In this document: positions 13,562 through 30,540 of the stretch, one piece after another
How the letters are laid out: each line of letters begins with the position of its first letter
How positions within the stretch are numbered: position 1 is the first letter of the stretch
Origin: Mansonella perstans
Lineage: Eukaryota > Nematoda > Chromadorea > Rhabditida > Onchocercidae
NCBI GenBank assembly: GCA_037074765.1
Contig: JBAMDO010000579.1
Span: 1 to 64,000 of the forward strand
Reading direction: 5' to 3'
Length of the DNA stretch: 64,000 nt
Notes under the pieces: generated by a model
What the model was told of the DNA's origin: nothing
The model's input: the letters and a program-made list of their open reading frames with translations, nothing else
Databases searched by the model: none
Program-made: the position numbers and the translations under genes

Positions 13562-16500
13562 CTAATCAATCTTAACAGCAGCATAAATTCGGCATAAAAA
13601 TGAATATGCTGCATAGAAACCAATCGTGCCCGTTAGGATCCAAAATGCTAATGCCATCAGAAAGCTATAACTGAAGTAGAGAAGCGTCGGAATAAAGCCA
13701 ATAATATTCAACTGCAAATTGAAAATTCAACGTAACATGAAAATTATTTCTGCAAACATTGGTTACCATGCATGATTCGTAACTAGTGCGTGCTTACCAA
13801 ATACTAAAATTCTGCGTTTAAAAATTCACAAAGAAGCGATTCTGTGCAGTACATTTTGAGCATAAAAATGCAATTTAATTATGCAATTATTTTGTATGAA
13901 AATCTAGCAGTTTTTACTGTTAAACATTTAACCTTTATTTGGATACTTCAAAGGAATTTTAGGCAGTAAAAAAAAAAAAAAAAAAACAATAAGCAATTCA
14001 TATAATTTTTGCTTAATAACGTCTATTCAGAAATATTTGCTTGTAATGTGGGAAAAAAAATGGACAGGAATCAAAATAACAGTATCAACGAAATGAAAAT
14101 CATGATTTTTTTTTACTATAGAAAATCCAAGTAACACGTGGACTGAATTGACGGTTTGGTGAATATCAACTGAATTTCTGTCAAAAATCGCTCAAGACCG
14201 TAACCGACTTTCATGTGAATATGCAAAATTGAACAAAAAGTATTCAGAGGAAACGCCGTAAAAAGAAACAAAAATTCAAACTCACCTTGCTGAAATAATA
14301 GAAGGTTGCATATCCCATAACTGAAAAAAGCTTTTTTGAAAACATTTTGATTACTATACATTATCCAAAAATCAGAAAATTCATTCAGATCCTATTCATT
14401 CATGAGATGTAAACAGTCATCAATGAACTTCATTCGTAAGTGGAATGAATTAAAATAACGCTGAAGATGCCTAACTTAGACTTCTTTCACTAAGCAATTA
14501 ACATACCATAAACAGCAGATCCACCGCTGATAACAAAGGATTTCCACCACCAATGATAATTCTGCAATACAGCAAGCAAATGAGCTAAATTGAAAACGGC
14601 AGATGTTTGTTTCGTTATTTTTATTTCAGATTATAAAATTATCCCATAAAATAATATATGGTGTTTAATTTTTCTCATAATTTTTAAAAATTAAACCTCA
14701 GCGCACAGAAGGAAGTATGCTACGACAATGGAGATTTGTGCGCATGATATGAAAAGTATGACACAAACAATGAACAGAAAGCCGAAAAGATAGTAGAATT
14801 GATTTTCCCAAATAGCCTAAAAAAGTGATATCGAAGAAATTTCTTTCATTAATGAAAACATACGAATTAAGGAAGCAATTACCACTACAACAGCCATTGT
14901 TCAATCTATCAGAACTGTGATTTCTGATTGAAAAATAAACTTGGAGCTTATTTTTTTGAAGCCAAAAGTTTTCAAAATGACTTAAAAACTCACAGAAAAA
15001 ATGAAAAACAATTCGATAAAAACAGCTCCAAATGGAAGGATTCCTGCGAGAAGCATACATGGTAATGTGTGTAAATACCAAGGTTGTTCTGGAACTTGGC
15101 GTGGAATTTGGTTTGTACGAACCGGATGAGAATAAGTCTGCAAAGGATGATGCAAAAAATTTAACTGGAAGCCTCGCAGAACATACAATTATAAATATCT
15201 TATCAGTTGATGTAAAAAATTTCCATCGACCAGTGCGGATATAAAATAAATTATACTTCGTCTGAAAATGTATGTTATTCTTATTTTATAGTGCAAAAAA
15301 CATACTTGTTTTCGAAAACCAAAATGAAATCCAAGAAATAGAAGTGGTAGATCAACCCCGAACCACAATATTAGAAGTGCAATCATTGTTGTAAATGGTA
15401 TAGCTCCGGATGAATGCTTTCCAATCAGAAAAAAGTTTAGCAAAAAGCCAGTACCAAGAATAATCGACGGAAATAGCACAGCTGTCCGGAATGCACATTT
15501 TCGAGGGCTTGTACCTACATCAAATTGTTCAGAAATGTCGATCTCATAATAATATAGCAGAATAAGCGTGAAAAATTTCAAAGCATACATGAAACGTTTT
15601 CTCGCTTCAAATAGCTCAGAAAATATCGATGAGAAAGTTGGTCAATTCTCGAGCTCTAATTTAGATTTAGAATTGGTAAAATAAAGAGAAACAATGGTCG
15701 TTAAGGTCTTCACCTTCATTCCGCTTTTATTTTTTTACAGCTTCTTTCTTGTTTTTTGTTCAAAAACACCATATCTTGGGTTTCGAACTGAATTCAAATA
15801 GTGGACTTCCAAAAAGAAGCTTAGAACATAGTCCATGGAGTCACGAAGACTACAAGAATGACAGAGTTCATTCCTCTTACTCCTTGGTATAGGAAATCTT
15901 TCTAAATGTGACTTTGAAATTTGTGAAAATCTTCAAAGAATAACAAAAAATAACCTCTCAAAGTCCTGTAAAGACGACCAGCATGATAACCAGCGACAAG
16001 ACCCATCAAACAGAATAGAAAAATTGCTGCAGACATTAATGATCCTCGACTTGCTGGTGATAGCATCCCTAGCATAGCGAAAAAAACCGTAATGGCAACC
16101 ATACCAATAAGCTGGATACCTGTACCGACAAAATTTACCAGAAGCATCGAATTAGGAGGGGGACGAAATACATCACCGTGAACCAATTTCCATCCAGATT
16201 CTTCCAGAGCGTCATCCTATAACGATGAGAAATATTCAACAAATTTAGCTGCTGTTAATTAATCAGTTCCAAAAAACGACGATTAAATAAAATTAAACGA
16301 TTACGAACCAAATCTTCGCCTTTATTGTATTTTGCAATATCCCTTCGCACAGTTCGAACAATGATAACGCTGAGAAAACCTAAAAAGCAAAACGCAAAAT
16401 ATCAGTTTCATGTCCGAATGGATATCAAAAAGAATGAATTAATTCTAATATTGATTATATCCAAATTAAAATCCTCATCAAGGCGAACATAATGACATTT

Positions 16501-18490
16501 ATAATCAAATTAAACACAAACATATATGATACCAAATAAGCACAAGATGACAACGATCGAATTTACGATTGAGAACCAATGGATCTGAACATCTTTCATG
16601 GACAAGTAAGCATCCCAACGACTAGCCCAAGGCACATCGCTTTCTTCCCAGGTCACTGAATAGGTCCAAATTATATTGTTTGCATCCTTTTTCACTTCCT
16701 GGTTTCCACCATTACTTACTGCACACTCCTGAAAACATGTGGAACTAATTGATACATAATCATTTCGTATCATCCTGATCAATGTACCCTGAGACCACAT
16801 CGCCCAGTTCTTAATGACGTGAAACGAAAATACCAATTTGTTTTAAAAATTAGATAAATTCTGCAAAATCTTTTTGTTATTATGTAGAACGATGACAGTA
16901 ATGGAATAAATGACAGAGAATAACGCAACTTTATGAGATATATGGAAATGTCAACTTAGAAAAGTCAAACCGGTGATTCAGAAGCAAATTTAAAACGGCT
17001 GCTATCAATGCTTTGTGGTTGTACTTCAAAGCCAACAACACGATAAACATCCGGTCTTGGTTGGTGATAGCGTAGAATTATATCAAGGTGATTATTCACA
17101 TAGTAATGACCGTTTTCTTCCCATCCAAGACGATAACCATTTTCATAAATCACTTCATTTGTACTTTCAACTTGGTATCTTGTAATACATGGAAGATTAT
17201 CCACTAATCTGAAACTCACAGCTGAACAGATAGTAGGTAACAAAAACATAATCTAAAAGCGAAATTAAGAACGTTTTAAAATGAATTCTGCAGTGTCAAC
17301 GCTTTGATTACAGATACTTCCAATAAGTTACATACCTACCACTGACACACAATCTATAATTTGCCTCATATTAAAATTATTTTTCTATCCCTTTCATTAG
17401 TTTACTGCTTTACTCATCAATATATTCTGTTTTGACAATTTTACAAAAATTAAAACTGCATCCAACCAACAAACTGTAAATTCTTATTCCCTTAATGAAC
17501 TTACAGGTGAACGTGATATTCCTCCTTGATCCTTTTTGCCAAATTTTCGGAATCTTTCAAACTAAGTGATATCGGAGTACGTGGTGAGCACGTTGTGTTG
17601 CATTTTACATTACGTTTCATGAATATCTAAACATTTGCCAAAATATTAAACAACATAATTAATAGCATAATCAATCTTTTAATTAATAGCATATTAATAA
17701 ATTTTCAAAACTAACCGCAAAAGGTGTATTTACTATGCGGTCACCTCGCATTACCTCACCCAAATTTTCAGAAATATAATGTATTGCGCCTTGAGGGCGA
17801 CAAAAAGGCAACGAGTAATATTCATATGGCACTACTGTCTTTGTTGACGTTATTTTTATGCCCTGAAACAAAATTCATGAGTTCCGTAAGCCCGAAAACA
17901 ATATTTTGAATTCTATTGCCTCAAATTTGCTTAGAATTCGCTAAGATCTCAAATTAGCTCGAGTTTTGCCAAAAAATCCTCATGATTTCTCATACAATTC
18001 GCAATAGTTTTGTAAGCGCTGTTTTTTTGCTTCCAGAAATGCAGTTCACATTAAAAATTGTAACAAAAATAATTGCCTGATGATTTCCACTAATAATTTG
18101 TGCCTTATTTTAGGATTAATCACAAAGACAGGAAAATGTTACAATTTTTATGTTCTTTAATCACATACGAATGTTCCATTTTTTTATACCGGTAAACTGT
18201 TTTAAAGATATTTTCAAACTAAATCCTTCATACATCACATTAATTAGCGTATTAAAAACCAAAGAGAATTTAATAATAAATCAGTACTAGAACTAAACAA
18301 AATACAAATTTTAATAAGATTGCTTTTCGAAATAAAAGCACGAATAAACTGAACAAAATTTAACCTTAACTTCAATCGCATCACCAACTCTGAATTCGAC
18401 TGGTGCAACACCAGGAACATAAAATCCCTGTTCAATCCGGAAAAAACACATCTGTAGAATCACAAATGTAACATAATTTTCTCTCCGCAT
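13562..18490 (-). CDS. TM9SF4: Transmembrane 9 superfamily member 4 (nonaspanin), complete
   Basis: Thirteen phase-consistent exons: 18490-18365, 17862-17716, 17626-17505, 17208-16971, 16728-16533, 16379-16309, 16216-15955, 15514-15306, 15137-14994, 14816-14697, 14561-14507, 14320-14286, 13711-13562; 1,875 nt, 624 aa (human TM9SF4 is 642). Exon 1 encodes a hydrophobic leader followed by [11 protein letters not shown], the mature N-terminus typical of the family. Then come [29 protein letters not shown], the luminal domain, and nine predicted membrane helices. Diagnostic blocks: [56 protein letters not shown] and [14 protein letters not shown]. The last three residues, KID, match the KxD/E Golgi-retention tail. 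[13 protein letters not shown] and KHSSGA point to TM9SF4 rather than TM9SF2. An acceptor-like GCAG lies 2 nt before the ATG. The family acts in endosomal/Golgi trafficking and cargo sorting. Confidence 0.96.
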
Positions 18491-19111
18491 TACTGCTTAA
18501 TTTTGTGAAACCAACTGATCTGGCAGCTATTTCACTACAAAGACATTTATACGGGCAATAGAATCATCTGAAATCCTGAAAGTGAATTAAACTTCTTTCA
18601 ATCGAAAAAAGTTAATAATAGCGACTCACAAAATCAAGAAGTAAATAGCATGTTTTTAGCATAATTATTATTATCAATTATGTAAACTTTTTGTAAAGCA
18701 AACGATTTTTCTAACCAATACTCCACAAAATCATTCATATGGAGAAAAAAAAATTATTAACAATCATATATCAGAACCTTACTTAACATAACGAAGAATG
18801 ACCAAACACCCATTAACTAATGAACCACATTACAGTAATTGTTTCCTTAACCGAAGAATGCATACTGTAAAATCTACGCTTTGAAGCAATTAATCAAACT
18901 CAAGTCTTCCAAAAGATAGCAATTTTAATAGTGATTTAAATATTTAACTGCACAAAGCAGCAGAAATGAGTAGGAGGGGAAAAAATTGAAATCATATTTA
19001 ATAATTTAATCATTAATGACAATCAGCAATACTACATGACCAATTTTATCACATATTCTACCGGACGACGGAACACTACTTGGACCCTGCTTATAAGACA
19101 TCAACAATTAT
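18491..19111. other. 620-bp spacer between two minus-strand genes
   Basis: Separates the stop of the acyl-protein thioesterase gene (19112) from the start of the TM9SF4 gene (18490). Both genes read leftward and the downstream one has an acceptor-like AG 2 nt before its ATG. Co-transcription with trans-splicing is possible, but the spacing is longer than in typical C. elegans operons. No other feature seen. Confidence 0.5.
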
Positions 19112-21921
<2,810 letters not shown>

Positions 21922-22009
21922 AGAATCAAATACCGCGAAGGGCTTTGCCAATACGTTTTGTTCGACGTTTTTCTTCAAGAGTGTAACTGCAATTTAATGC
22001 AAATGAATT

Positions 22010-24197
22010 TTGAAAAAAAAGTGAATTTTGATGTCGTATATTTTATTTTCACGATAGAAAAGAACAATTCCATTCATTGCTATATATATGGAATTATTTT
22101 TTGTACTGAATGTCTGAAAGAATTCTATTACAGCTTAACATAGGTGAACTTTAAAGAAGAAATAATTGCAAATTAATCATTTCCTTAAAACTATTATGAA
22201 AAAAAAAAAAAGAAATGAAATCTAGCCAATACGATCCAACATCATGAATAATTTTCAAAACTGTATTCCAGCTATAATATTATATAATCATTATCATTAA
22301 CAATCACAGTTTCAATATTTTTAGCAATCATAAAAATGGTATTACCAATTTTTTAAATTTAGTCAAAAATAAATGTCTAAAAGATAGCAATTCTGAAAGA
22401 GAAATTTCAATTCTTAGTTTGTCAAATAATAAAAATTTCAAATGTTGAAATCTAAAAAAATTCCAAATTTTTCCAAATTCTAAAATAATAAAAATTTGAA
22501 ATTTCTCAAAATAAAAACTGCACGTCTTACATGCTGAAATTAAAACTGCATGTCTTCGATGTTGGAAAATTTCATGTCTTAGATTCTGACCCAAAGAATC
22601 AACGTAAGTCAAATCACATAAATTATATCCGCACGTAAAGCGTCATTGCCATATTTCAATCCTGTCAATAATCCATATACATAAATATATCGCATTGGAA
22701 CATAACATTCTTCCCATTTCCACATAAGGCCGAACTACGCTTTGCAGCATCATTCCATTGTAGAAATTAGGCCTATCAACTACCAATGAATTGAATTTTA
22801 GCTAAACTTTAGCTATTTGAATTAATTTAATTAATTACTAATTATTTATTTCTCATCCATTTTCTGACTAATTTTTATATGCAATACATCTGAAATGTAA
22901 CAGATATTACTTTAATTAGAATTGAAAAAAACTTGAAATTATTACAATAATATGGTATATTTATACTATTTTCATCTTTTTACAATGATTTGAGAAAAAT
23001 TCGAAAAATCAAATATCAAATAATAAAAACAATGAGCATATTATACAAAGTATTACATTTGTATCGAATGAGTTACACATATTAATAAGACATCACAAGG
23101 TAATAAGATATTTCGTCCAACAACACTATGCAGTAAAAATATACAATATGGAAAGACTTAATTTTTATGATACAATAATTGAAATTTAAATATAAACTAT
23201 TAAACACTGATAATTTTATAAAAGTCATCTATCTGATAAAATATACAGAAATCTCCATTCGGCATCTAATTTGAAAATTTTTATTGATTAAAATTTCAGT
23301 GTTTTTCACCTTCAAGCCCAGTTCCCAGCTCTTTTTCTCAATTTATTATAAGCCTTATGGCTCAATTGGCAGTAAAATTCATATAAATAAAGCAACGAGA
23401 GAAATGCTTTCTCTTTTGTCAAATGAAAGTTACAGTTGACAACTTTGCCTGATAAATTGTATGGAATACAAAAACTATCCAACAAGAATTTTTTTTTATG
23501 TGAATGTTTCCCAATCCAAACAGGGAATATTCCTACATATAGCCTTACTTTATAAGAATAGCCTTATTTGATATAATCTTACTATTTCAATTTTTTTATT
23601 TGTCGAACAGTTTAAAATTCAAATTGGCAGCTTAAAGTTCAAACTGTGTAACCACAGAAGAGACATTGCTCGCTAAACGATTAATGCAAATAAAATTCTG
23701 CGCTTGTTAAGTAATCAAGAAAGATAAGTTGTACATGTTAATTTGAGTATTAAATTTCAAATTTGTTGGAATAGAATAATTTGTCCGCCTCGGATCGATT
23801 GTAGTAAAATTAATTCAGAAATAAATATGAATTCTTAAAAGATTACACGGATCGCGAAAATAAACAATTAACACGAATCAACAGTACCAATCAAAAGTAA
23901 AATTAAAAAATGACTTAGATTTCTTTTGTTTTACATTTGAACCATAAAAATGCAATCTTTTTCAGCAATATTTAAATTAATAAGAAGTCAAAAAAACTGA
24001 GAAACAATTTTTAAAATTAGGGTTAAGTCTCATAGGCTAGGCGAAATAACATCATGGAATTCCTTATTATAAAGCTTATTTATGTAAGGTTGTGCGACTT
24101 CGACATGCGATTTCTCCCAACACACGTCAAAAAAGCAATGGAGGAAATTATCGACATCTTCTTGATAAAGTTAATGACAACTTCAATACACGCAGTG
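22010..24197. other. AT-rich intergenic stretch
   Basis: I see no coding region or splice-consistent exons here. Between 22328 and 22612 there is a loosely periodic run of words such as AAATTTCAAAT and TTGAAATTT, giving short artefactual frames. Confidence 0.55.
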
Positions 24198-26378
24198 TTA
24201 TTTATCATCAACTAATAATGATGGCTGATCAGCATGATCAGCAATCCGACAAGATGCCATAAAGTTTGCAAGTGTTTGCATTGCTGTGCTGTGTGCATCC
24301 TGAAAAAAAAAAAAAAAAAAAAAAAGAAAAAAACATTCTGATCCCTATTAAAAACACTCGAATAAATCACACTGAGCATCAGTGAATACGCTGAAATTAA
24401 TTTCGTGCAAGATTTCAAACATACTTCGGCACCGCGATAATCAAGAATTGCCACAGCAGATACAACTGGCCATCTATTTACTGCTTTACCTAATTTATTT
24501 TTCGAAGATATCCAGAAGATATCAATATGATTGGATGCACAAATTTTTTTAATCGTATCGATCTCAGCAGCAAGTTCAGCTGAAAATCTCAGCAACAACT
24601 TTAAAAATATCCAAATTGCTTCATGTCTGAGAATTATGAAAAATATTACACAGATGTATGTCAACTAGTTTGTCAATTCATCTTGATAAAAACATTCCGT
24701 GTAATTAGTTAAGCACCAAAAGATAGAATAAAAAAACTTTGATCAGTTTTCGAGATGGTTAAGTAATTCCATCTTATTACATCAATGAAGTAGAAATAAA
24801 TATCTATTAGATTTCGACATTTACGATTTAAGCCTTTAAATATTTCAATTATTATTAAACTGAGTTAACTAAAATGTTTTATTCAATTATACAAAACATC
24901 CTTTTTATCTGAATTACTGGACATGGAAATTTAAAATATACTGTTTTTATTAGTTTTGATATCGCGCGCCAATATAATACAACGTACTGCTCCAAGCGAT
25001 AATTGCTTTCGTACCTCTCTTAAACCACAAACAAATCGATGCTTTGATTTTGCCTATAAAAATTTGATAATTTACCAATCATTGGAATCTTTTTTATTTA
25101 TTTCATGGTGTTTCTTTATCCAACTTTCTATTTTCCCATTCTTATTATGCTTATGTTTTGGTGCTACAAACATATGCAATTAATATTAAATAGTTCAAAA
25201 AAAAAATCACTGTATCTAACTTAGAGAAATATTTAAAGGAAAATAAATTCAATCGATATTGTTGTAAACAAATTTCTTCTTACTAAAATGAAAGAAGTAT
25301 TGATTGAACAACGTATACTTCAACAATTGGAAGAACAAATATTATGGAAAAAAAAGAAACAAAAAATATTGAAGAAGAAAGAATAATGTGACTATATTGA
25401 TTAACAGATATCTTCCAAAATTCAAAATGACTATACCTTAATTGGATTTTTTTTCCACGCAGAATCTTGAAATTTTTTGACCTTTTTCATGAACTGTATT
25501 ATCGCTGCATCAGCATCCTTCACGGTTAAATTGAAGGGATCTAATTTATCTGAATTCACTACTCTGTCATTCTTTTCCTGCAAATCTCTCTTGAAAAAAG
25601 CAATTCAAATATACATATCAAAATTTGATTTGATTTAGTTTTTAGTGTATGATTAGCAATGTATATTTTCTTCCCAAAAAAAAAAATTCGAAATTAAAAA
25701 CTTTTTCATATATCTTTCATTTTAATTATTTCTCTCCCAAAAAAAACTTCGTGAAGTTCAAAAAAAAATTAGTTGGTAATAACGATAATGAAGTAGTAGA
25801 ATAAATATCTTAAATGTGGCAGAAACTACACTAAATTGATATACTCGTGAATTATGTAGAAAAATATGTTAATAAAATAGTATGCTAATGATCTCACATT
25901 ATATGCTTCTTTCCAGAAATCGATGCATACCTGTTCGGCATGTAGCTATGTTAGCACTATGAACTAAAGTAAGCAATCAAAAAAGTTCGTGTTCGTAAAA
26001 ACAATGCTTCAGATTTCGATAGATTAGTTAAGTGTATGCAAGTACTAATTGACAAACAATATTTTAAATAATTAAATTTCCGACAAACAAAGAAAATTTT
26101 TGAAATTTCTAAAATAATCAAAATGTGTAGAAATATTAGGTTGCAATAACAAATATTCACATACCATCTCAAAATATATAGTAAAAAAAATAAAAAATTT
26201 TGAAATTTCCGAAAATTCAGAGTAAATTTTTAAAATGACGAACGAAAACCTTCTGATTATTTGTATCCTTTTGTTTTATTCCGGATGATTTAGTTGCAAT
26301 ATAATCATCCAATAAATGTTCACGTTTTAAAGGATTGCGAACAAAATCTCGTTCTACGTGAGATTCGAATTTATCCAT
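24198..26378 (-). CDS. scbp-2: SECIS-binding protein 2 (SBP2), short form with L7Ae RNA-binding domain
   Basis: Five exons: 26378-26250, 25577-25437, 25053-24942, 24579-24425, 24299-24198; all phases join to 213 codons including stop (212 aa). The N-terminal ~85 residues are charged; then KKNPIKAKSKHRFVCGLREV corresponds to the KDPVKAKTKRRLVLGLREV core of vertebrate SBP2, at the SID/RNA-binding-domain junction. After it come VRCIILARDI, FWISSKNKLGKAVNRWPVVSAV and ILDYRGAEDAH, matching the L7Ae-type fold (human FALNRKALGRSLNKAVPVSVVGIFSYDGAQ). The product binds the K-turn of SECIS elements and recruits selenocysteine insertion at UGA. Vertebrate SBP2 is over 800 aa; this compact form lacks the long N-terminus. 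I recall the C. elegans gene as scbp-2, next to ath-1, so the neighbour supports the call. Confidence 0.92.
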
Positions 26379-28270
26379 TAACAATTAACAGTAAGGTAAA
26401 CTTATATTGGAAACATTTCTGAAATTAGGAAGATATTCTATAGAAAAATTATAATTCATGAAGAAAACATATGAGTATTTGAATGATTTGAAATATCAAT
26501 TATAAAGATACAACACAATAAACTAACAAAATGAAATTTGTAAAAGCAATTTTACTAAAGTATTTGTATTTTCTTGCAGCAAACTTACTTAATTTAATGC
26601 AATTAGTCAAATTTCTAATTACAACTAATTGAAATTTAAGCAACTACCTTAGATTAAAAGATACTTTCCGATAATGCTAAGTATATTTTTGCATACCATT
26701 TAAAAACAACCACAAATAACAACGTTTGAGACAAGTTGCATTTCATGTTTTGTTTCACATTCTTGCGATATTTGTGAATAAACAAATACTTACGAAAATT
26801 CTTCGGCTCAAACTATGATAGTATACTTTGAGCTGATTATCAGATACTGTAATTATCAATGATGTTTTTATTTTTTCTGTGGAAATTTTTAGAAAACTAA
26901 GTTCAACTTTTTCTTTAATTCACTTTTTTGATTTTCAATTTTTTAATTCATACATGAAATTTCACACTTAAAAATCATTTTTAAAATTTACAAATTAAAT
27001 GAATCTTTTTTTCGAAAAATATATTTCATTATTTAATTTCTATTTCAATCCTAAACTTCAGTTTTATTCAGAAGGAAAAGAATTGAAATAATGAACAAAA
27101 TAAATTATTTAGAAGGAAATAATTAAATTTTTGAATTATTGACTGAATGATTTGTTGAAAGGATTGCGTTCAATTCGTTCATTTGCTTATTACATAAAAA
27201 TCAAAAATTTTTGCAATTTGAGCTGATTCAATTAGAAATTTGAAAATTTCCTTCTTCAAACAGTGATTTTTGTTCCGCGTTACTTTCACTGCAGTTTTTT
27301 TTCCATTATAAATCCAATTCTTTCTCCCATTTTTTTGAGAAGAAATTATTGAACAAAATTAATTTAGTCAATTAGGAAATTCCAGTATATTTCGAAATTT
27401 CAAATTCACACAAACGGTTAATTATTCATATGAAAAAGAAGAATTGAACTTTTTTGACATGACAAATATAAAGAGCTTATTTAATCCTATGATTCATTTC
27501 GAGTTTGTTGTTTAATTTACTTATATTCCTTCGCATCCAATTGAATTTTTATGTATAATTTAAATTCATGTAAAATTTTTAAATTCTACTGCTCTAAATT
27601 TAGTTTATCACTTTGCTTTATGCTTTGTGCTTTATGCTTTAATGCAACGAGAAGAAGGAAGACTAATATAATGAAACATTTATTAGAGACCATTTAAGTT
27701 TTGTTTTATTTGTAATTATTTTGATTAATCTAGTATTAAAAATAAAATAATAACGGTTGTCAGGTTGTCAGGCTGATTTTTCTTAAGTTTTTCAATGAAA
27801 ATTTTTGAAAAAATCCTGTACTTTATGAGAAAATGTACTGATTATTATTGAGTTAAAAGGAAAAGGATTGTTTTTTTAATGATTAACATGGGACTTTTGC
27901 TATTCTATAGGTTGTGAAGTATAATGTATGATGATAACTTGTAGAACCGGATAAAACTTCAATCAATCTGATATGATTATTATTATTTTATCATTTATTA
28001 CTTTTATTATTATTATTATTGCTATTATTATTATTTATTATTATCATTATTATTATTATCATATCATTTGCTATTATTTTTATCATTGGAAGTTCAAATA
28101 TACTTTATCTTACATTAATCCTTAACTAAGCAAAAAAAGTCAAATAGATTTCGATCCTAAATCGATGATCTGAATACTTTCAAACTCTTTTCAGCGCCAA
28201 TCATGTAATCAAAAGGTCAGCAAGTAAATTTCTCAATCAACGATAAAAACAGAATTGGATATAATTCTTA
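26379..28270. other. Intergenic AT-rich stretch with TTA triplet repeats
   Basis: No supportable gene. It contains a degenerate (TTA/TTG)n array at about 27978-28072 and several poly-T tracts. A short repeat of TTTATGCTTTGTGC-like words lies near 27608-27642. Confidence 0.55.
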
Positions 28271-28274
28271 TGCT

Positions 28275-29800
28275 CTTAAGATTATAAAGCAGATAAAAAC
28301 GGGTAAGGCAGTCAAGGATTATGGGATTGCATCTGAAGTCTGAAGCATGAAGCCATACACTCCGTACTAATTCACGAGCTTGTTGTATACTGTTGAGAGG
28401 AATGTAAATTACAATCAGATTTTCGTGATGCAATCATCATTCTTTTTTATAAAAAAAGGAAACAAGTCCGACTGCTCAAACTATCCAAGTATAACTTTGT
28501 TCTCCAACGATCAGAAAAGTCGTCGCAAGAATATTCCTAAATAGATCAACCCCTATCATTGTTGAAGACTTTCTACCTTGAAGGTCAATATCGCTTCGGA
28601 TCTAACAGGAATACTTCCGACATGATATTCGTTCTCAGACAAAGTGCAGAGAACAAAACAATAAACTGATTCTTTGCAGCTTCGTTGACCTCACCAAAAC
28701 TCTGAACATTATGGGCAGAAATGCTTATGGCAGATTTCGGAACGCTTAGGTTGTCCTTTCATATTTCTCAAAATGATCAAATTAGATATGCTGGTGCACT
28801 CTCCGAACCCTTTACTGTTACCAATAGTGTGAAAAAAAAAAAAAAAAAATTTAGTTCTTGCAACAACTCTATTCACAGTGATAAAAAAGATCATGACAGA
28901 CCTCGAGAATGAAAGCAGTGCTTATATCCGCTCTGTATCGACGACACTTATTTAACCTAAAACAACAAAAACCTACACTAAGATCCTGAATCACTTTGTC
29001 CGCGAGTTTCAATATGACGCAGCTCTCGCTGTTCACACCGAAAATCTTGTTTTGTCCACTGAGCTTTTTAGACTGGAAGTTAGCATAAAGAAGACAAAAA
29101 TTTCCATCAATAGAATAGCAAAGATTTCAGGCCTCCAGAAACGCAATAAAACAGTTTGGTACAACATTTGAAGAACAGTACGAAAATTGTTGTTTTTAGA
29201 GCCATGGTACTACGTATTCTTTCGTATGGATCTGAATCCTGAGTCATCTACCGTCACCACTTGCATCTCCTCGAACGTTCCATCAGCGCTACTCCCGTTC
29301 AATCCTCAGCATCCACTGCATTGTAATTAATGAGACATCATGTAACAGCTGACCAATAGGCATTTATCACATTGAAGCCATGCCGCTGAGGACTTGATTG
29401 CTGAGTAATTGCCATATAAGATGAACTTGCCACCGGCTCTCGCTAAGAGGTGCACCTAAAAAACGATATAGATTCTTCAAACAGTATCTTGACCTTAGCC
29501 ATATCGACTATCACAAATGATCTACTCCAATATCCAGTCGGGAGACAAGGAAATAGACAATTCATAATGATGCTGTCTTCTTTGAGATTACCGTACAATC
29601 AATACCGCGGACAGAAGATATCACAGAAAAACCTGTGCATCACCTATCGCCAAATCAGACTTTCCGCTGCACCATATGAAAGCATATTTATCTATCCCAG
29701 ACTGATTTTCTTAGTCACAAGCGATTCTGTGTCAAACGTTGATGAAATCCTGAATTGTGGTTCGCGAAGCCTAGTCACTAGTAAATACATCGATCATTTT
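28275..29800 (+). mobile_element. Decayed non-LTR (LINE) retrotransposon, reverse transcriptase to C-terminus
   Basis: Broken across frames with many stops, but block order follows a LINE reverse transcriptase. In order: IKQIKTGKAVKDYGIASEV (28284 on; cf. GKAPGADAIPAEV), DFRDAIIILFYKK and GNKSDCSNY (28420-28490), a MIFVLRQ-CREQN block (28620-28660), SFVDLTKTLNIMGRNAYG (28680-28735; cf. FVDLTKAFDTVNR), a SIKKTKI block (29085-29115), YGSES-VIYRHHLHLLER (29225-29280), then a charged region (29440-29680) resembling the tail past the RT domain. At 29640-29680 the usual C-terminal zinc finger is barely recognisable. The YxDD block is not clearly visible. No target-site duplication or poly-A tail identified. 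Block style is like RTE/CR1-type elements; the clade is uncertain. Confidence 0.8.
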
Positions 29801-29829
29801 AAATGAATATTTACTTTTAAATATTAAAA

Positions 29830-30540
29830 TTAATTACATTGTCTAAAATATTTGAATACCTATTGAACAAGGAAGATTTGTTTTTTCTTAAATAAAATTC
29901 GAAACTATGCTTTTTAAGAGGTCTTAAAAATATTTCAATCATTTATTTCAGATACCAATTGTCGGTATTATGCTCCGATATATTAATAATATAATTTATT
30001 CATCCTATTTAACTTACATAGTCTAATCAAAAAATTCTGTACCAGATTCTATTCAGGTAAATTAATATAATATTCAGACTACATTGACTACAGAAGCTGA
30101 GCAATCGCACTATTCGTCCTTCTCATCTATCTATTTCACGACGACGGTTATTTTGAAGGATTGGATCGTTGTAAAATCGACGAATACGTAAAAGCTGAAA
30201 AGTTGAATTAATTCAAGAAAAAAAAGAAGTAGAGAAAATGCTACTTTTATTTCTCTAGTTTGCAATTTCAACAAAGTTTCAAAGCATTGAAAAGTATTAG
30301 TTTTTTTCAGTAAAAATGAAAATATGCCTTGTTTGTTCCAGATGTTACGTGTCCAAATTTAATTTCGCCCATCGATTTCTCTGAAATTTTGAAATCAGTT
30401 TCCAACTCTCACATTTACAAGCATCTTTTGCAAATAATGCGTGCATCCTTGAATATATGACACTTTTTAAATTCTTCCAAATTTAAAAAAAATTGGGAAA
30501 AACAGGACAAATGAAAGTTTTACATAATTTGAACTTTATT
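29830..30540. other. Intergenic stretch, no feature seen
   Basis: AT-rich sequence between the LINE relic and the small minus-strand gene. No coding or repeat structure that I can support. Confidence 0.5.
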
